The translations under genes and the position numbers were made by a program. A stretch of DNA of 64,000 bases from the NCBI GenBank assembly GCA_958296345.1, contig CATQIJ010000018.1, positions 1-64,000 of the forward strand. The letters run 5' to 3'. Origin of the DNA: an uncultured Rhizobiaceae bacterium (GTDB lineage Bacteria > Pseudomonadota > Alphaproteobacteria > Rhizobiales > Rhizobiaceae). The first letter of the stretch is position 1. Each line of letters starts with the position of its first letter. Below the pieces are notes generated by a model. It was not told the origin of the DNA and searched no databases. It was given only the letters and a program-made list of their open reading frames with translations. This document shows, in pieces, positions 28,765 to 37,559 of this stretch.

Positions 28765-29841
28765 TTAGCTTGTTTTTGGAGTGATTTTTGTAAAATGACC
28801 CATTTTACGGCCCGCACGCGTTTCTGCTTTGCCATAAAGATGAAGCATCGTGTCTGAATGGGATAATATTTCGGGAACTCTGTCCATGTCATCGCCAATT
28901 AGATTTTCCATAACACAATCACTATGACGGGTGGCTTTTGCTATTGGAATGCCTACTACTGCGCGGATGTGCTGTTCAAATTGTGAAACGGTACACGCAG
29001 CTTCCGTCCAATGGCCTGAGTTGTGAACGCGAGGAGCGAATTCATTGACTAATAAATTGCCATCAGGATTTACAAAAAACTCTATGCCCATAATACCAAT
29101 GTAGTTGAGTTCTGTGAGTGTTTTATGGGCTATTGAAATTGCTTGTTCGCGTGTCTTTTCAGTTATATTTGCAGGTACAGTTGATGTATGAAGAATACCG
29201 TCACGATGAACGTTTTCTGCAATATCAAAAGTTTCGATTGTGCCATCTACTGAGCGGGCAGCAATAATGGATATTTCGCGAACAAAATCAATAAAGCCCT
29301 CTAATATGCAAGGCGTTTCCTGGCTTAGCTTTTTTGCCTCAGCTACAGTTTCAGGCTTGCTTACATCAACGCGGCACTGACCTTTTCCATCATAGCCAAA
29401 GCGACGTGTTTTTAAGATGCCTTTGCCGCCAGATTCTTTGAGTGCTCGGTCTAACATTTGAGGTAAAATAATATCAAACCAAGGTGCAGTCTCAATACCT
29501 AGGTTATTGAAAAATGACTTTTCAGTTACCCGGTCTTGGCTTGTTGCAAGTGCTTTTGTGTTTGGATGAACAGGTGTATTATCACTAAGCGTATCAAAGG
29601 CTTCAACTGGCACATTTTCGAACTCATAGGTGATGACTTTTGTAAGAGAAGCCAGTTTTTTTAGTGCGTCCGCATCATCGTAGGCGGCAATAATATGTTG
29701 GTCTGAAAATTCAAAAGCAGGTGGATTTGGTTGTGGATCTAAAATAACAGTTTTAAAACCAAGCTTGCCTGCTGAAATCGCCAACATTCTACCCAGTTGT
29801 CCGCCACCAACGATGCCAATGTTATCGCCTACTTGAAGCAT
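28765..29841 (-). CDS. purK: N5-carboxyaminoimidazole ribonucleotide synthase
   Basis: This 358-residue ATP-grasp enzyme converts AIR, bicarbonate and ATP to N5-CAIR in purine synthesis. It opens with the dinucleotide-like GIVGGGQLGRMLA and carries KTRRFGYDGKGQ and the NEFAPRVHNSGHWT active-site segment. It follows purE by four bases, so the two successive enzymes are co-expressed. Confidence 0.95.
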   Translation of the reverse strand: MLQVGDNIGIVGGGQLGRMLAISAGKLGFKTVILDPQPNPPAFEFSDQHIIAAYDDADALKKLASLTKVITYEFENVPVEAFDTLSDNTPVHPNTKALATSQDRVTEKSFFNNLGIETAPWFDIILPQMLDRALKESGGKGILKTRRFGYDGKGQCRVDVSKPETVAEAKKLSQETPCILEGFIDFVREISIIAARSVDGTIETFDIAENVHRDGILHTSTVPANITEKTREQAISIAHKTLTELNYIGIMGIEFFVNPDGNLLVNEFAPRVHNSGHWTEAACTVSQFEQHIRAVVGIPIAKATRHSDCVMENLIGDDMDRVPEILSHSDTMLHLYGKAETRAGRKMGHFTKITPKTS

Positions 29842-29845
29842 TTAC

Positions 29846-30343
29846 TTATCCCTCATTAACTGGCTTAAGGCCGACACTGTTAGTTTGTGTTTCACGGTAC
29901 TTATCAAGGCGATCTGCTAAAGCATTATCATTTAATGCAAGAATTGAAGCTGCTAAAATTGCGGCATTCTTGGCGCCAGGAGTTCCGATTGCAAGGGTGC
30001 CTACGGGTATGCCTGCTGGCATTTGTACAATCGATAATAAGCTGTCTTGTCCTGATAATGCTTTTGATTGAATAGGTACGCCTAAAACCGGAAGTGGTGT
30101 CATGGATGCAACCATGCCAGGAAGGTGAGCAGCACCGCCGGCGCCAGCAATAACAACTTTAAAGCCATCGTCTTTTGCTGATTTAGCAAAATCAACAAGA
30201 CGGTCTGGTGTGCGATGTGCCGAGACTATTCTTGCGTCATTTGAGATACCTAGTTCGATTAAGATATCGACTGCATTTTTCATGGTTTCCCAGTCAGACT
30301 GGCTTCCCATTATGATTGCTACATCGCTTTGTATATTTGTCAT
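29846..30343 (-). CDS. purE: N5-carboxyaminoimidazole ribonucleotide mutase
   Basis: This 165-residue enzyme rearranges N5-CAIR to CAIR, the step after PurK. Motifs are [12 protein letters not shown] (substrate phosphate loop), SAHRTPDRL with the catalytic His, and [17 protein letters not shown] 30343 matches the family N-terminus; an in-frame ATG at 30409 would add 22 unusual residues. It is first gene of the purE-purK unit. Confidence 0.95.
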   Translation of the reverse strand: MTNIQSDVAIIMGSQSDWETMKNAVDILIELGISNDARIVSAHRTPDRLVDFAKSAKDDGFKVVIAGAGGAAHLPGMVASMTPLPVLGVPIQSKALSGQDSLLSIVQMPAGIPVGTLAIGTPGAKNAAILAASILALNDNALADRLDKYRETQTNSVGLKPVNEG

Positions 30344-30572
30344 TTTCAGCACCGTTTTTGATTGGGCAAAACCCATTTGTGACAAGTGAAGCGCAGTCTT
30401 TAGCACCATCGATACAAAATGTGAAATGCAGAAGCTATTTTCGTCATAATTAGTTTTAACACTATTAACAGTTCCGAATGATCCAAATTCGACAAGCTTT
30501 GAAAAATGTGGTCAAGTTGACTTACCCAAAATGCGAACGGGGGCAATTTTTTAGCTTAAGAGGAGGGCTTAC

Positions 30573-30749
30573 ATGCCAGTTGAATCCCATATTAATTCTT
30601 TGAAAATACGGCACCAAGAGTTGGATCACCAACTTGAAGAAATGAAAGTAGCAAGCAGTGTTGATCAGACTGAGCTACGAAATTTGAAACAAAAAAAATT
30701 AGCCATAAAAGATAAAATTGAGCATCTTCAGTCTCAAAAACTAAATTAA
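30573..30749 (+). CDS. YdcH-like DUF465 small protein
   Basis: This 58-residue coiled-coil protein (MPVESHINSLKIRHQELDHQ ... LKQKKLAIKDKIEHLQ) matches the DUF465 family, whose signature is an H-x2-L-x-LD pattern followed by a LK-x2KL-x-KD-x-I helix. A strong AGGAGGG lies just before the ATG. It is divergent from purE across about 230 bp. The family function is unknown. Confidence 0.85.
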   Translation: MPVESHINSLKIRHQELDHQLEEMKVASSVDQTELRNLKQKKLAIKDKIEHLQSQKLN

Positions 30750-30842
30750 TAAAACCAAGCCTCGAATTTTGATAGGAACTCGGGGCTTGAATTTTGCTGT
30801 AATCCTGCGCATTCAATAGGGAATGTAAAAGGAATATGGCAT

Positions 30843-31508
30843 ATGGCAAAAGAAACAAATATTGATGAAATCAACAGGTGCAGGATTATCCTGACAGCAA
30901 GCCCTAATTCTGTGGGTGCTGAAGATTTGGCTTCAGCAGCTAATGCAGGGGATGTTGCTAGTGTTATTTTATATGCCAATGGCTGTGAGCCACATGTTTT
31001 TGAAACATACTGCAAAGATGTGACACCTCAACTTCAAGATGCCAATTGTGCTGTTCTTGTTACAGATGACACACAGGCATTTGGCAAGAGTGGTGCTGAT
31101 GGACTTTTTGTTGAAAAAGAAAAACCCAATTTAGAAGATATCATCGCCCGTTTTTCGCCACAGAGTATTGTAGGATGTGGAAATATAAAAGCGCGCCATA
31201 ATGCATTGGAAATTGGTGAGCTAAAACCTGATTTTATTCTTTTTGGAAAGCTGGGTGGCGATATTAGGCCAGAAGCGCATCACAAGAATATTAAAATTGC
31301 AGAATGGTGGGCTGAATTGGTCGAAATTCCTGGAATAGTCATGGGCGGCAGTGCTTTAGATAGCATCCTAGAAGTTTGCGCTACTGGCATTGATTTTGTT
31401 GCACTTGAAAAAGCTATTTTTGCTAACGGAAGCCCTTCTGAGAATATTGTAACTGCAAATGCTTTACTTGATGAACATGCACCTTCATTTGATGAGGAAG
31501 ATGAGTGA
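30843..31508 (+). CDS. ThiE/TenI-like TIM-barrel protein, catalysis doubtful
   Basis: This 221-residue protein resembles the thiamine phosphate synthase superfamily: RIILTASPN near the start, GADGLFVE in place of the G-x-H-x-GQ loop, VGCGNIKARHNALEIGELKPDFILFGKLGGD and GIVMGGSALDSILEVCATGIDFVALEKAIF. The family's QLREK-type substrate motif is not seen; the same position reads VILYANGCEP. It may therefore be a non-thiamine paralogue. Its stop overlaps the GTG start of the Sel1 gene by four bases. Confidence 0.7.
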   Translation: MAKETNIDEINRCRIILTASPNSVGAEDLASAANAGDVASVILYANGCEPHVFETYCKDVTPQLQDANCAVLVTDDTQAFGKSGADGLFVEKEKPNLEDIIARFSPQSIVGCGNIKARHNALEIGELKPDFILFGKLGGDIRPEAHHKNIKIAEWWAELVEIPGIVMGGSALDSILEVCATGIDFVALEKAIFANGSPSENIVTANALLDEHAPSFDEEDE

Positions 31509-32491
31509 AGAAATTTACCTTCAAAGTTGCGGTATTAATATTATTGGCTTCAAGTGCTTCTACTCTCTCGGCTGAAATTAAGGCTGAGGATGGTACACAG
31601 CCAATAAATGAAGAGCTTTTACAGCAGCGACTTTCAGGAGATGTCGATAAAGAGCATAAGACGCCAGACTTTGCTTATGCTGCATTTCAACGCGGTGAGT
31701 ATTTAACAGCGTTTCAAATTGCATTGCCTTTAGCAGAAAGAGGTGACGCTGCTGCACAAACTTTAATCGCTGAACTTTATGAAAAAGGTTTGGGTATTGC
31801 TAAAGATACTAAAGAAGCTGCTAAATGGTATGAAATTGCCGCGAAGTCTGGCAATCGAGAAGCACAATTTGCTTATGCTTTAAAGTTAATTCAAGGCAAA
31901 GATGTACCTCGCGATAAGGCAACTGGCGAGGCTATGATGAAGAAAGCTGCAGAGGCTGGGCACGCAATAGCAATGTTTAATCATGCCAATCAAATCATTG
32001 CTAACCGTCCAACCAGTGCAGGCTATCGTTTGGCATTACCGTTTTATGAAAAAGCAGCAGAAAATCGATTAGCTGATGCTTATTATGCGTTATCAGTGAT
32101 TCATAAAGAAGGTTTGACGACAGGAATTCAAGATCCTGATAAAGCGCGTAAATGGCTTGAAAAAGCTGCCCGTAGCGGCGTTGATACAGCTCAAGTTGAA
32201 TTAGGTATTGCCCTTGTAAACGGAACCGATGGGCCTAAAGACATTAAGCGTGCATTTAATGTTTTGAATAATGCTGCTGTTGCAGGAAATGTAATTGCAC
32301 AAAACCGCATTGCTCATATGTATTTAAGTGGCATTGGGATAAAAGCTTCACAAGTTGATGCAGCAAAGTGGCATATCTTGGCTCGAAGAGCAGGGAGATT
32401 TGATTTGACGCTCGATCAGTTTATGGAAACACTTAGCGATGAAACACGGCAAAAAGCCCTTGCACTTGCGAACAGTTGGCCAGGAAAATAA
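31505..32491 (+). CDS. secreted Sel1-repeat protein
   Basis: This 328-residue protein has a GTG start coupled (GTGA) to the upstream ThiE-like gene. The N-terminal signal (about residues 1-23, ending TLSA) precedes five or so Sel1/TPR-like repeats, for example AAQTLIAELYEKGLGIAKDTKEAAKWYEIAA and AQNRIAHMYLSGIGI. Such proteins act as periplasmic scaffolds for protein interactions. The coupling suggests a shared role with the ThiE-like protein, but nothing more can be said. Confidence 0.82.
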   Translation: MKKFTFKVAVLILLASSASTLSAEIKAEDGTQPINEELLQQRLSGDVDKEHKTPDFAYAAFQRGEYLTAFQIALPLAERGDAAAQTLIAELYEKGLGIAKDTKEAAKWYEIAAKSGNREAQFAYALKLIQGKDVPRDKATGEAMMKKAAEAGHAIAMFNHANQIIANRPTSAGYRLALPFYEKAAENRLADAYYALSVIHKEGLTTGIQDPDKARKWLEKAARSGVDTAQVELGIALVNGTDGPKDIKRAFNVLNNAAVAGNVIAQNRIAHMYLSGIGIKASQVDAAKWHILARRAGRFDLTLDQFMETLSDETRQKALALANSWPGK

Positions 32492-32628
32492 GACTGTTAT
32501 TGCTCATAGCATTCACCAAGTCGAGATTTCGGGCTTGCACTGGCTCTAGTTTTGTGGTCAACCGACCACACCTCAAAAATATCTAACTTCTGGAGATGGC
32601 TCGATATAATTAGCCATTTAAGTGACAC

Positions 32629-33195
32629 ATGAGAATCAATGGTAATGAAATAAAGCCCGGCAATGTAATAGAGCATAAAAACTCACTTTGGGTTGCGGTG
32701 AAAACCAATGCAGTTAAGCCTGGTAAAGGCGGTGCTTTTAATCAAGTTGAAATGAAGAACCTATTTGATGGTTCAAAGCATAATGAACGTTTTCGCGCGA
32801 CTGAGAATGTTGAGAAAATTCGCCTTGAGCAAAAAGATTATTCATTCCTTTATGCTGATGGTGACATGCTAGTTTTCATGGATGTTGATACTTACGAACA
32901 GCTCGAGCTTCAAAAAGACTTTGTTGGGGAACGTGCTGCATTCTTGCAAGATGGCATGAAAGTAACCGTTGAAAGCCATGAAGAGCGTCCGATTGGTATC
33001 AAGTTGCCAGATTATGTCACCCTAGAAATTACGGAAGCTGATCCAGTCGTTAAAGGCCAGACAGTTTCTTCATCATATAAACCTGCGGTTATGGAAAATG
33101 GCGTTAGGGTGATGGTGCCACCCTTTATTCATGCGGGTGAAAAAATCATTGTTGATACCAATGAAATTATTTATATCCGCCGCGCTGAATCTTAA
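32629..33195 (+). CDS. efp: elongation factor P
   Basis: This 188-residue translation factor relieves ribosome stalling at polyproline stretches. The loop [11 protein letters not shown] places the modifiable Lys at residue 33, matching the lysylated Lys of the EpmA pathway. It ends with the conserved [13 protein letters not shown]. It is the first of an efp-suhB pair. Confidence 0.97.
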   Translation: MRINGNEIKPGNVIEHKNSLWVAVKTNAVKPGKGGAFNQVEMKNLFDGSKHNERFRATENVEKIRLEQKDYSFLYADGDMLVFMDVDTYEQLELQKDFVGERAAFLQDGMKVTVESHEERPIGIKLPDYVTLEITEADPVVKGQTVSSSYKPAVMENGVRVMVPPFIHAGEKIIVDTNEIIYIRRAES

Positions 33196-33219
33196 AATCT
33201 AAATTTTGGAGTTGAGGCT

Positions 33220-34017
33220 TTGGCCCGTTCTGCCCTTTTAAACGTTATGACGAATACTGCTATGAAAGCAGGTCGCGCCTTGTCGCGTGATTTTGGTGAA
33301 GTGCAAAACTTGCAAGTGTCTAGAAAAGGCACGGGTGATTTTGTGACTAATGCTGATTTGCGTGCGGAAAAAATTATCCGTGAAGAATTGTTAGAGGCTC
33401 GCCCTGATATTGGGTTCCTCATGGAAGAGGCTGGCGAAATTAAAGGCAAAGACCCTCAGAACCGCTGGATTGTTGACCCGCTCGATGGGACTATTAATTT
33501 CATGCACGGTAACCCGCATTTTGCAATTTCTATTGCGCTTGAGCGTGAAGGTGAAATTGTTGCGGGCGTCATTTATAACCCTGCCAGAGATGACCTTTTT
33601 GTTGCTGAACGCGGGCAAGGAGCTTTTTATAATGACACGCGTTGCCGTGTTGCTGCTCGTAAAAATTTAGCAGATTGTATGGTGGCCAATCATATTCCCC
33701 ATCAGGGTAGAAAAGGCCATGGACAAGCGCTTCGTGAACAGCAGATTGTTATGCGTGAAACCATGGGTGTACGGTGCACTGGTTCAACGGCTCTTGATTT
33801 AGCATATATCGCAGCAGGTCAGTTTGATGGCACTTGGCAACGTGGGCCAGAAGCATGGGATTATGCGGCTGGCATGATTATTATTCGTGAAGCGGGTGGT
33901 TATATAACTGACCTTGAGGGCGGACAAGATTTATTCGGGACCAAAACAGTTGTTGCTGGTAACGAGTTTATTCATCGTAAGCTTGGCGATGTTGTTAGAG
34001 CTGTACCAACAAAATAA
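33220..34017 (+). CDS. suhB: inositol monophosphatase family protein
   Basis: This 265-residue Mg-dependent sugar phosphatase has metal-binding motif WIVDPLDGTINF (about residues 85-96) and GPEAWDYAAGMIIIREAGG near the C-terminus. The start is TTG at 33220, with GGAG 8 nt upstream, 24 bp after efp. SuhB in enterobacteria also acts in ribosomal RNA antitermination; whether that holds here is unknown. Confidence 0.9.
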   Translation: MARSALLNVMTNTAMKAGRALSRDFGEVQNLQVSRKGTGDFVTNADLRAEKIIREELLEARPDIGFLMEEAGEIKGKDPQNRWIVDPLDGTINFMHGNPHFAISIALEREGEIVAGVIYNPARDDLFVAERGQGAFYNDTRCRVAARKNLADCMVANHIPHQGRKGHGQALREQQIVMRETMGVRCTGSTALDLAYIAAGQFDGTWQRGPEAWDYAAGMIIIREAGGYITDLEGGQDLFGTKTVVAGNEFIHRKLGDVVRAVPTK

Positions 34018-34132
34018 TATAATTCTGAAGCGCTTAACCCTTTCATTTGCCTTAGTTACAGTCTAGTTTTTCCAAATGATGATTTGTCGTATAAGATGAG
34101 CATCTTGTTAAGCTTGTACGGGAGGCAATAGC

Positions 34133-35119
34133 GTGGCACGGGAATACGACCCTCATAAACTATCCAATCCAAGTGTATTTTTATTCAGCATGATAATCTT
34201 CCTGATTATTGTTGGGTTTCTTGGTGCTGTTCTTTATCGGCAAATTTTAACAGCTTTTGTTACAAACCCTGGGCTTAATGGCCTTATTTTAGCTGTGCTG
34301 ATTATTGGTGTTTTGCTTGCGGTTGTTCAAGTTGTTCGGCTTATCCCTGAGGTGAAATGGGTTAATAGCTTTAGGCGTGGCAATGCAGACTTAGAGACAA
34401 GTCGCGAACCTGTTTTGCTAGCACCCATGAAGGCACTGCTAGGACAGTCTGGTCAAGAGATGACAATCTCTACCAACTCCATGCGCTCAATTTTGGATTC
34501 TATTGGTAATCGTCTTGATGAGAGCCGCGATATTTCGCGTTACTTAATTGGACTTTTAGTTTTTCTTGGGCTGTTAGGTACCTTCTGGGGGCTGCTTCAA
34601 ACGATTGGTTCTATCGGTGATACAGTTCAATCGCTAGACCCTAATTCTGGCAATGCTACTGATGTTTTGGATGCCCTGAAAAGTGGGTTGAAAGCACCTT
34701 TGGATGGTATGGGAACGGCATTTTCATCTTCTTTATTTGGTCTTGCTGGATCGCTTGTTTTAGGGTTTTTGGATTTGCAGGCTGGTCGTGCGCAGACGAG
34801 ATTTTATACCGAGTTAGAAAACTGGCTTTCATCTGTTACTGACCTTGGTTCTGAGGGGGCATTTGCGGTAGGTGCTAATTCTGATGATATGAAGCTTCGA
34901 ATTGAACAGCTTACACAAGGATTGCAGGTGCAAAACCAGAGTGGACGCTCGAACGAAGCGTTATCCAGTCTTGTTGAGAGTATTCAGCAAATGGTGAAGC
35001 ATATGCGCAGTGAGCAAGAAATTACGAGGCAACAATTAACTCAACAAGAAGAACAGCAAAAAGATACTTTGATGTTGTTACGTCAGTTAAACGCTTTCTT
35101 TGAGAAAGCGTCGAAATAA
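34133..35119 (+). CDS. MotA/TolQ/ExbB-like proton channel subunit
   Basis: This 328-residue inner-membrane protein begins at GTG 34133 after GGAGG. It has two N-terminal hydrophobic segments (about 17-41 and 47-67), then a third with LIGLLVFLGLLGTFWGLLQTIG and a fourth AGSLVLGFLDLQAGRA, the MotA/ExbB signature. The C-terminus is a Gln-rich coiled coil. It is paired, two bases apart, with an OmpA-domain protein, and no flagellar or tol genes are nearby. It probably energises an envelope process other than flagella. Confidence 0.85.
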   Translation: MAREYDPHKLSNPSVFLFSMIIFLIIVGFLGAVLYRQILTAFVTNPGLNGLILAVLIIGVLLAVVQVVRLIPEVKWVNSFRRGNADLETSREPVLLAPMKALLGQSGQEMTISTNSMRSILDSIGNRLDESRDISRYLIGLLVFLGLLGTFWGLLQTIGSIGDTVQSLDPNSGNATDVLDALKSGLKAPLDGMGTAFSSSLFGLAGSLVLGFLDLQAGRAQTRFYTELENWLSSVTDLGSEGAFAVGANSDDMKLRIEQLTQGLQVQNQSGRSNEALSSLVESIQQMVKHMRSEQEITRQQLTQQEEQQKDTLMLLRQLNAFFEKASK

Positions 35120-35121
35120 TA

Positions 35122-36153
35122 ATGGCGTCAGTACGTTCCAGATACCGCGAAAGAAGTGTCAATTACTGGCCTGGTTTCGTTGATGCCTTGGCTACACTAT
35201 TGCTTGCAATTATGTTTTTACTTTCGGTTTTTGTGTTGGCGCAATTCTTATTGAGTCAAGAGATTAGCGGTAAGGACGAAGTACTTAATAGACTAAATTC
35301 GCAGATTAATGAGCTGACTTCTCTGCTCGCGCTTGAGAAGGGTAATGCCCAAGATTTAGAAGATTCAATTGCAAATCTTCAATCATCTCTTACTTCTGCG
35401 GAAAGTGAACGGTCACGTTTAGAGACGCTTCTTTCGCAAGGTAATAATAATACTGCTGAAACCGATGCAAAGATTGGTGCGCTTTCTACTCAGATTGATG
35501 AAGAAAAGCAATTGAGCAAACGTGCGCTTAGTCAGGTTGAATTACTCAATCAGCAAATTTCTGCATTGCGTCGGCAGATTGCATCTTTGGAAGATGCTCT
35601 TGATGCTTCAGAAAATCAAGGTCGTGAAAGCCAGACCAAAATTGCTGATCTTGGCAAGCGTTTAAACGTTGCCCTTGCGCAGAGAGTTCAGGAGTTAAAT
35701 CGTTATCGTTCAGACTTCTTTGGTCGCTTGCGTGAAATCCTTGGCGGTAGGTCTGATATTCGAATTGTCGGTGATCGCTTTGTATTCCCATCAGAAGTCT
35801 TGTTTACATCTGGGGGCGCAGAACTTAATGCGGGTGGACAGGCAGAAATGCTTAAAGTTGCTCAAGCGCTTATTCAAATTGGCTCAGAAATTCCAGATGA
35901 TATCAATTGGGTTTTGCGCGTTGATGGGCATACGGATAACGTGCCGCTAATTGGTACGGGGCGTATTCGTGATAACTGGGAACTTTCTTCTAATCGTGCG
36001 ACATCAGTTGTGCGTTTCTTTATATCTCAAGGCATCCCAGCTAAGCGATTGGTTGCCGCTGGATTTGGTGAGTTTCAACCTTTGAATGCAGAAGATAGTG
36101 ATGAAGCACGGTCACAAAATCGCAGGATTGAACTTAAGCTTACAGAAAGGTAG
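35122..36153 (+). CDS. MotB-like peptidoglycan-binding protein with OmpA domain
   Basis: This 343-residue protein has one N-terminal membrane helix (about residues 18-43, ATLLLAIMFLLSVFVLAQFLL) and a long coiled-coil from about 50 to 200. A C-terminal OmpA/MotB peptidoglycan-binding domain follows, with DGHTDNVPL and LSSNRATSVVRFF. In the standard system the helix plugs the proton channel of the MotA-like partner encoded just upstream. The unusually long coiled coil could span the periplasm. Confidence 0.87.
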   Translation: MASVRSRYRERSVNYWPGFVDALATLLLAIMFLLSVFVLAQFLLSQEISGKDEVLNRLNSQINELTSLLALEKGNAQDLEDSIANLQSSLTSAESERSRLETLLSQGNNNTAETDAKIGALSTQIDEEKQLSKRALSQVELLNQQISALRRQIASLEDALDASENQGRESQTKIADLGKRLNVALAQRVQELNRYRSDFFGRLREILGGRSDIRIVGDRFVFPSEVLFTSGGAELNAGGQAEMLKVAQALIQIGSEIPDDINWVLRVDGHTDNVPLIGTGRIRDNWELSSNRATSVVRFFISQGIPAKRLVAAGFGEFQPLNAEDSDEARSQNRRIELKLTER

Positions 36154-36210
36154 TGGTTGAGGTCGTCGGTGTAGTCATCCTTGGAGATGAAACTTTTTGC
36201 CTTTCATTTA

Positions 36211-36634
36211 TCAGGTGCGTGCCTGCAAAGGAAGATTTAAAACTCCAAAGACCGCGATAAGAAATGATATGCTCGAAGCAATTGTACGGGATTGATTCCA
36301 AAACTGCCAAGTTGGCGAATAATCCAGCCAAATTTGTTGAGCTGCCGTAATTTCATTTGGGATTTTAACTGTTGCTAAGGCTTCATTCATAGGCACGTTA
36401 ACAACCATTGTCGGAATAAGTCTAAAGAAAAAGTATACGGCAAAGCTAGCTGCGAACAAAATAGCACTTTTCTTAAATTTTTGAATCCAAAACACGCTTG
36501 CCGTTAAAGCAAGTAATATTGGTGTTCCAAAAAAAAAGCTGGCGCAAAAACACCATTACGCACTGACCCATTCAATGCCTGCATTGCTTGAATAGCAACG
36601 ATGTTAGAACCAATATTAAAGTGATAGTTCGCAT
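36211..36634 (-). pseudogene. DUF1772 (anthrone oxygenase-like) membrane protein, frameshifted
   Basis: The fragments in three frames add up to one four-helix DUF1772 protein. The start MRTITLILVLTS reads from ATG 36634; the continuation VAIQAMQALNGSVRNGVFAP is in a second frame. The C-terminal part FWIQKFKKSAILFAASFAV through VPMNEALA and the end LPLQART is in a third. The first break is near 36600; the second is at a run of nine T (minus strand; 36529-36537). It is divergent from a TetR gene across a 47-bp palindrome, so it was probably that regulator's target. Confidence 0.78.
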
Positions 36635-36651
36635 TGTTTGTTCCTTTGTTT

Positions 36652-36698
36652 CCGTACACTTCATTACGTATTTACTATTTACGTAATGAAGTGTACGG
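36652..36698. promoter_or_regulatory. 47-bp perfect palindrome, probable TetR operator
   Basis: CCGTACACTTCATTACGTA (36652-36670) is the exact reverse complement of 36680-36698; the 9-bp spacer is TTTACTATT. It lies between the tetR start (36728) and the divergent DUF1772 start (36634), covering both expected promoters. Such arms are longer than one TetR dimer needs, so two dimers may bind. Confidence 0.8.
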
Positions 36699-36727
36699 TT
36701 ATTGTCAAGAGAAGTTTGGATACGATA

Positions 36728-37321
36728 ATGCGTGATGAGAAAAAGAAGCTTAGACATGAGGCGATTACTAAAGCGGCCTATAAGCTGCTAGCGGTTAAAG
36801 GGTACGATGGCACATCGATGCTCAGTATATCCAAGGCGGCGAAGGCTTCTAACGAAACCTTGTATCGTTGGTATGGGGATAAGCGCGGGCTCTTTGATGC
36901 TATGGTGCGTGATAATGCTGCTCATATAAAAGCCATTTTGGATGAGGCAATAGAAGTACAAGAAAATCCAATTGAGACTCTCACGCGAGTTTCACCGATA
37001 TTACTGACAATGTTATTGGGAGAGCGGGCGATTTTGTTAAACAGGGCGGCGGCGGCTGATCCAACAGGAGAGCTTGGCGTTACAATTTCTATGGGAGGTC
37101 GTGACGTTATCCAGCCGCTTCTTGAGAGTTTAGTGATGAAAATTGAGTCACAAAACCAGGATAGTGTGAAGACCTTAACTCAATGCTATCTCGGTCTTTT
37201 GATCGGCGACCTTCAATTCAAGAGGGTCATAGGTGTGAACCCGATGCTAACCAGCACTCAAATTGAAGACCGAAGCAGCATGGCGCTTAGAGCTTTTTTT
37301 AAGCTGCTGAAAGAGGGCTAA
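36728..37321 (+). CDS. TetR-family regulator
   Basis: This 197-residue repressor has an N-terminal helix-turn-helix (HEAITKAAYKLLAVKGYDGTSML ... ETLYRWYGDKRGLFDAMV), the classical TetR pattern with the Tyr-Trp-Tyr helix motif. ATG 36728 begins the recognised domain; the longer open frame from 36638 runs through the palindrome and is unlikely. It lies beside a 47-bp inverted repeat, so it most likely controls itself and the broken DUF1772 gene. The ligand is unknown. Confidence 0.87.
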   Translation: MRDEKKKLRHEAITKAAYKLLAVKGYDGTSMLSISKAAKASNETLYRWYGDKRGLFDAMVRDNAAHIKAILDEAIEVQENPIETLTRVSPILLTMLLGERAILLNRAAAADPTGELGVTISMGGRDVIQPLLESLVMKIESQNQDSVKTLTQCYLGLLIGDLQFKRVIGVNPMLTSTQIEDRSSMALRAFFKLLKEG

Positions 37322-37559
37322 ATTCTACCGAATTGAATTAGAAGCAGTAATTGACAGTTTATTGAAACCCTTTGCTTTTAAGTCACTGCGGAAGCTAGTG
37401 TTGCAAGTCATAACTACAATGTGCTATTTATGAGCTGCTTTTCAGTAGGCATTCGATCCGCGAGAAGGGCTAAGCCCGCCTGATTTATTTAGAATATCAT
37501 TCGAACCTCTTTTCAGGTCCGAGGACGCGGATACCGGACGAATTGAAAGGAGGCTGATC
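37322..37559. other. intergenic region, no gene recognised
   Basis: About 238 bp between tetR and the ankyrin pseudogene. The right end holds a strong AAAGGAGG at 37546-37553, which serves the ankyrin gene. GGGCTAAGCCC near 37468 is a short inverted repeat. No reading frame or RNA gene is convincing. Confidence 0.4.
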
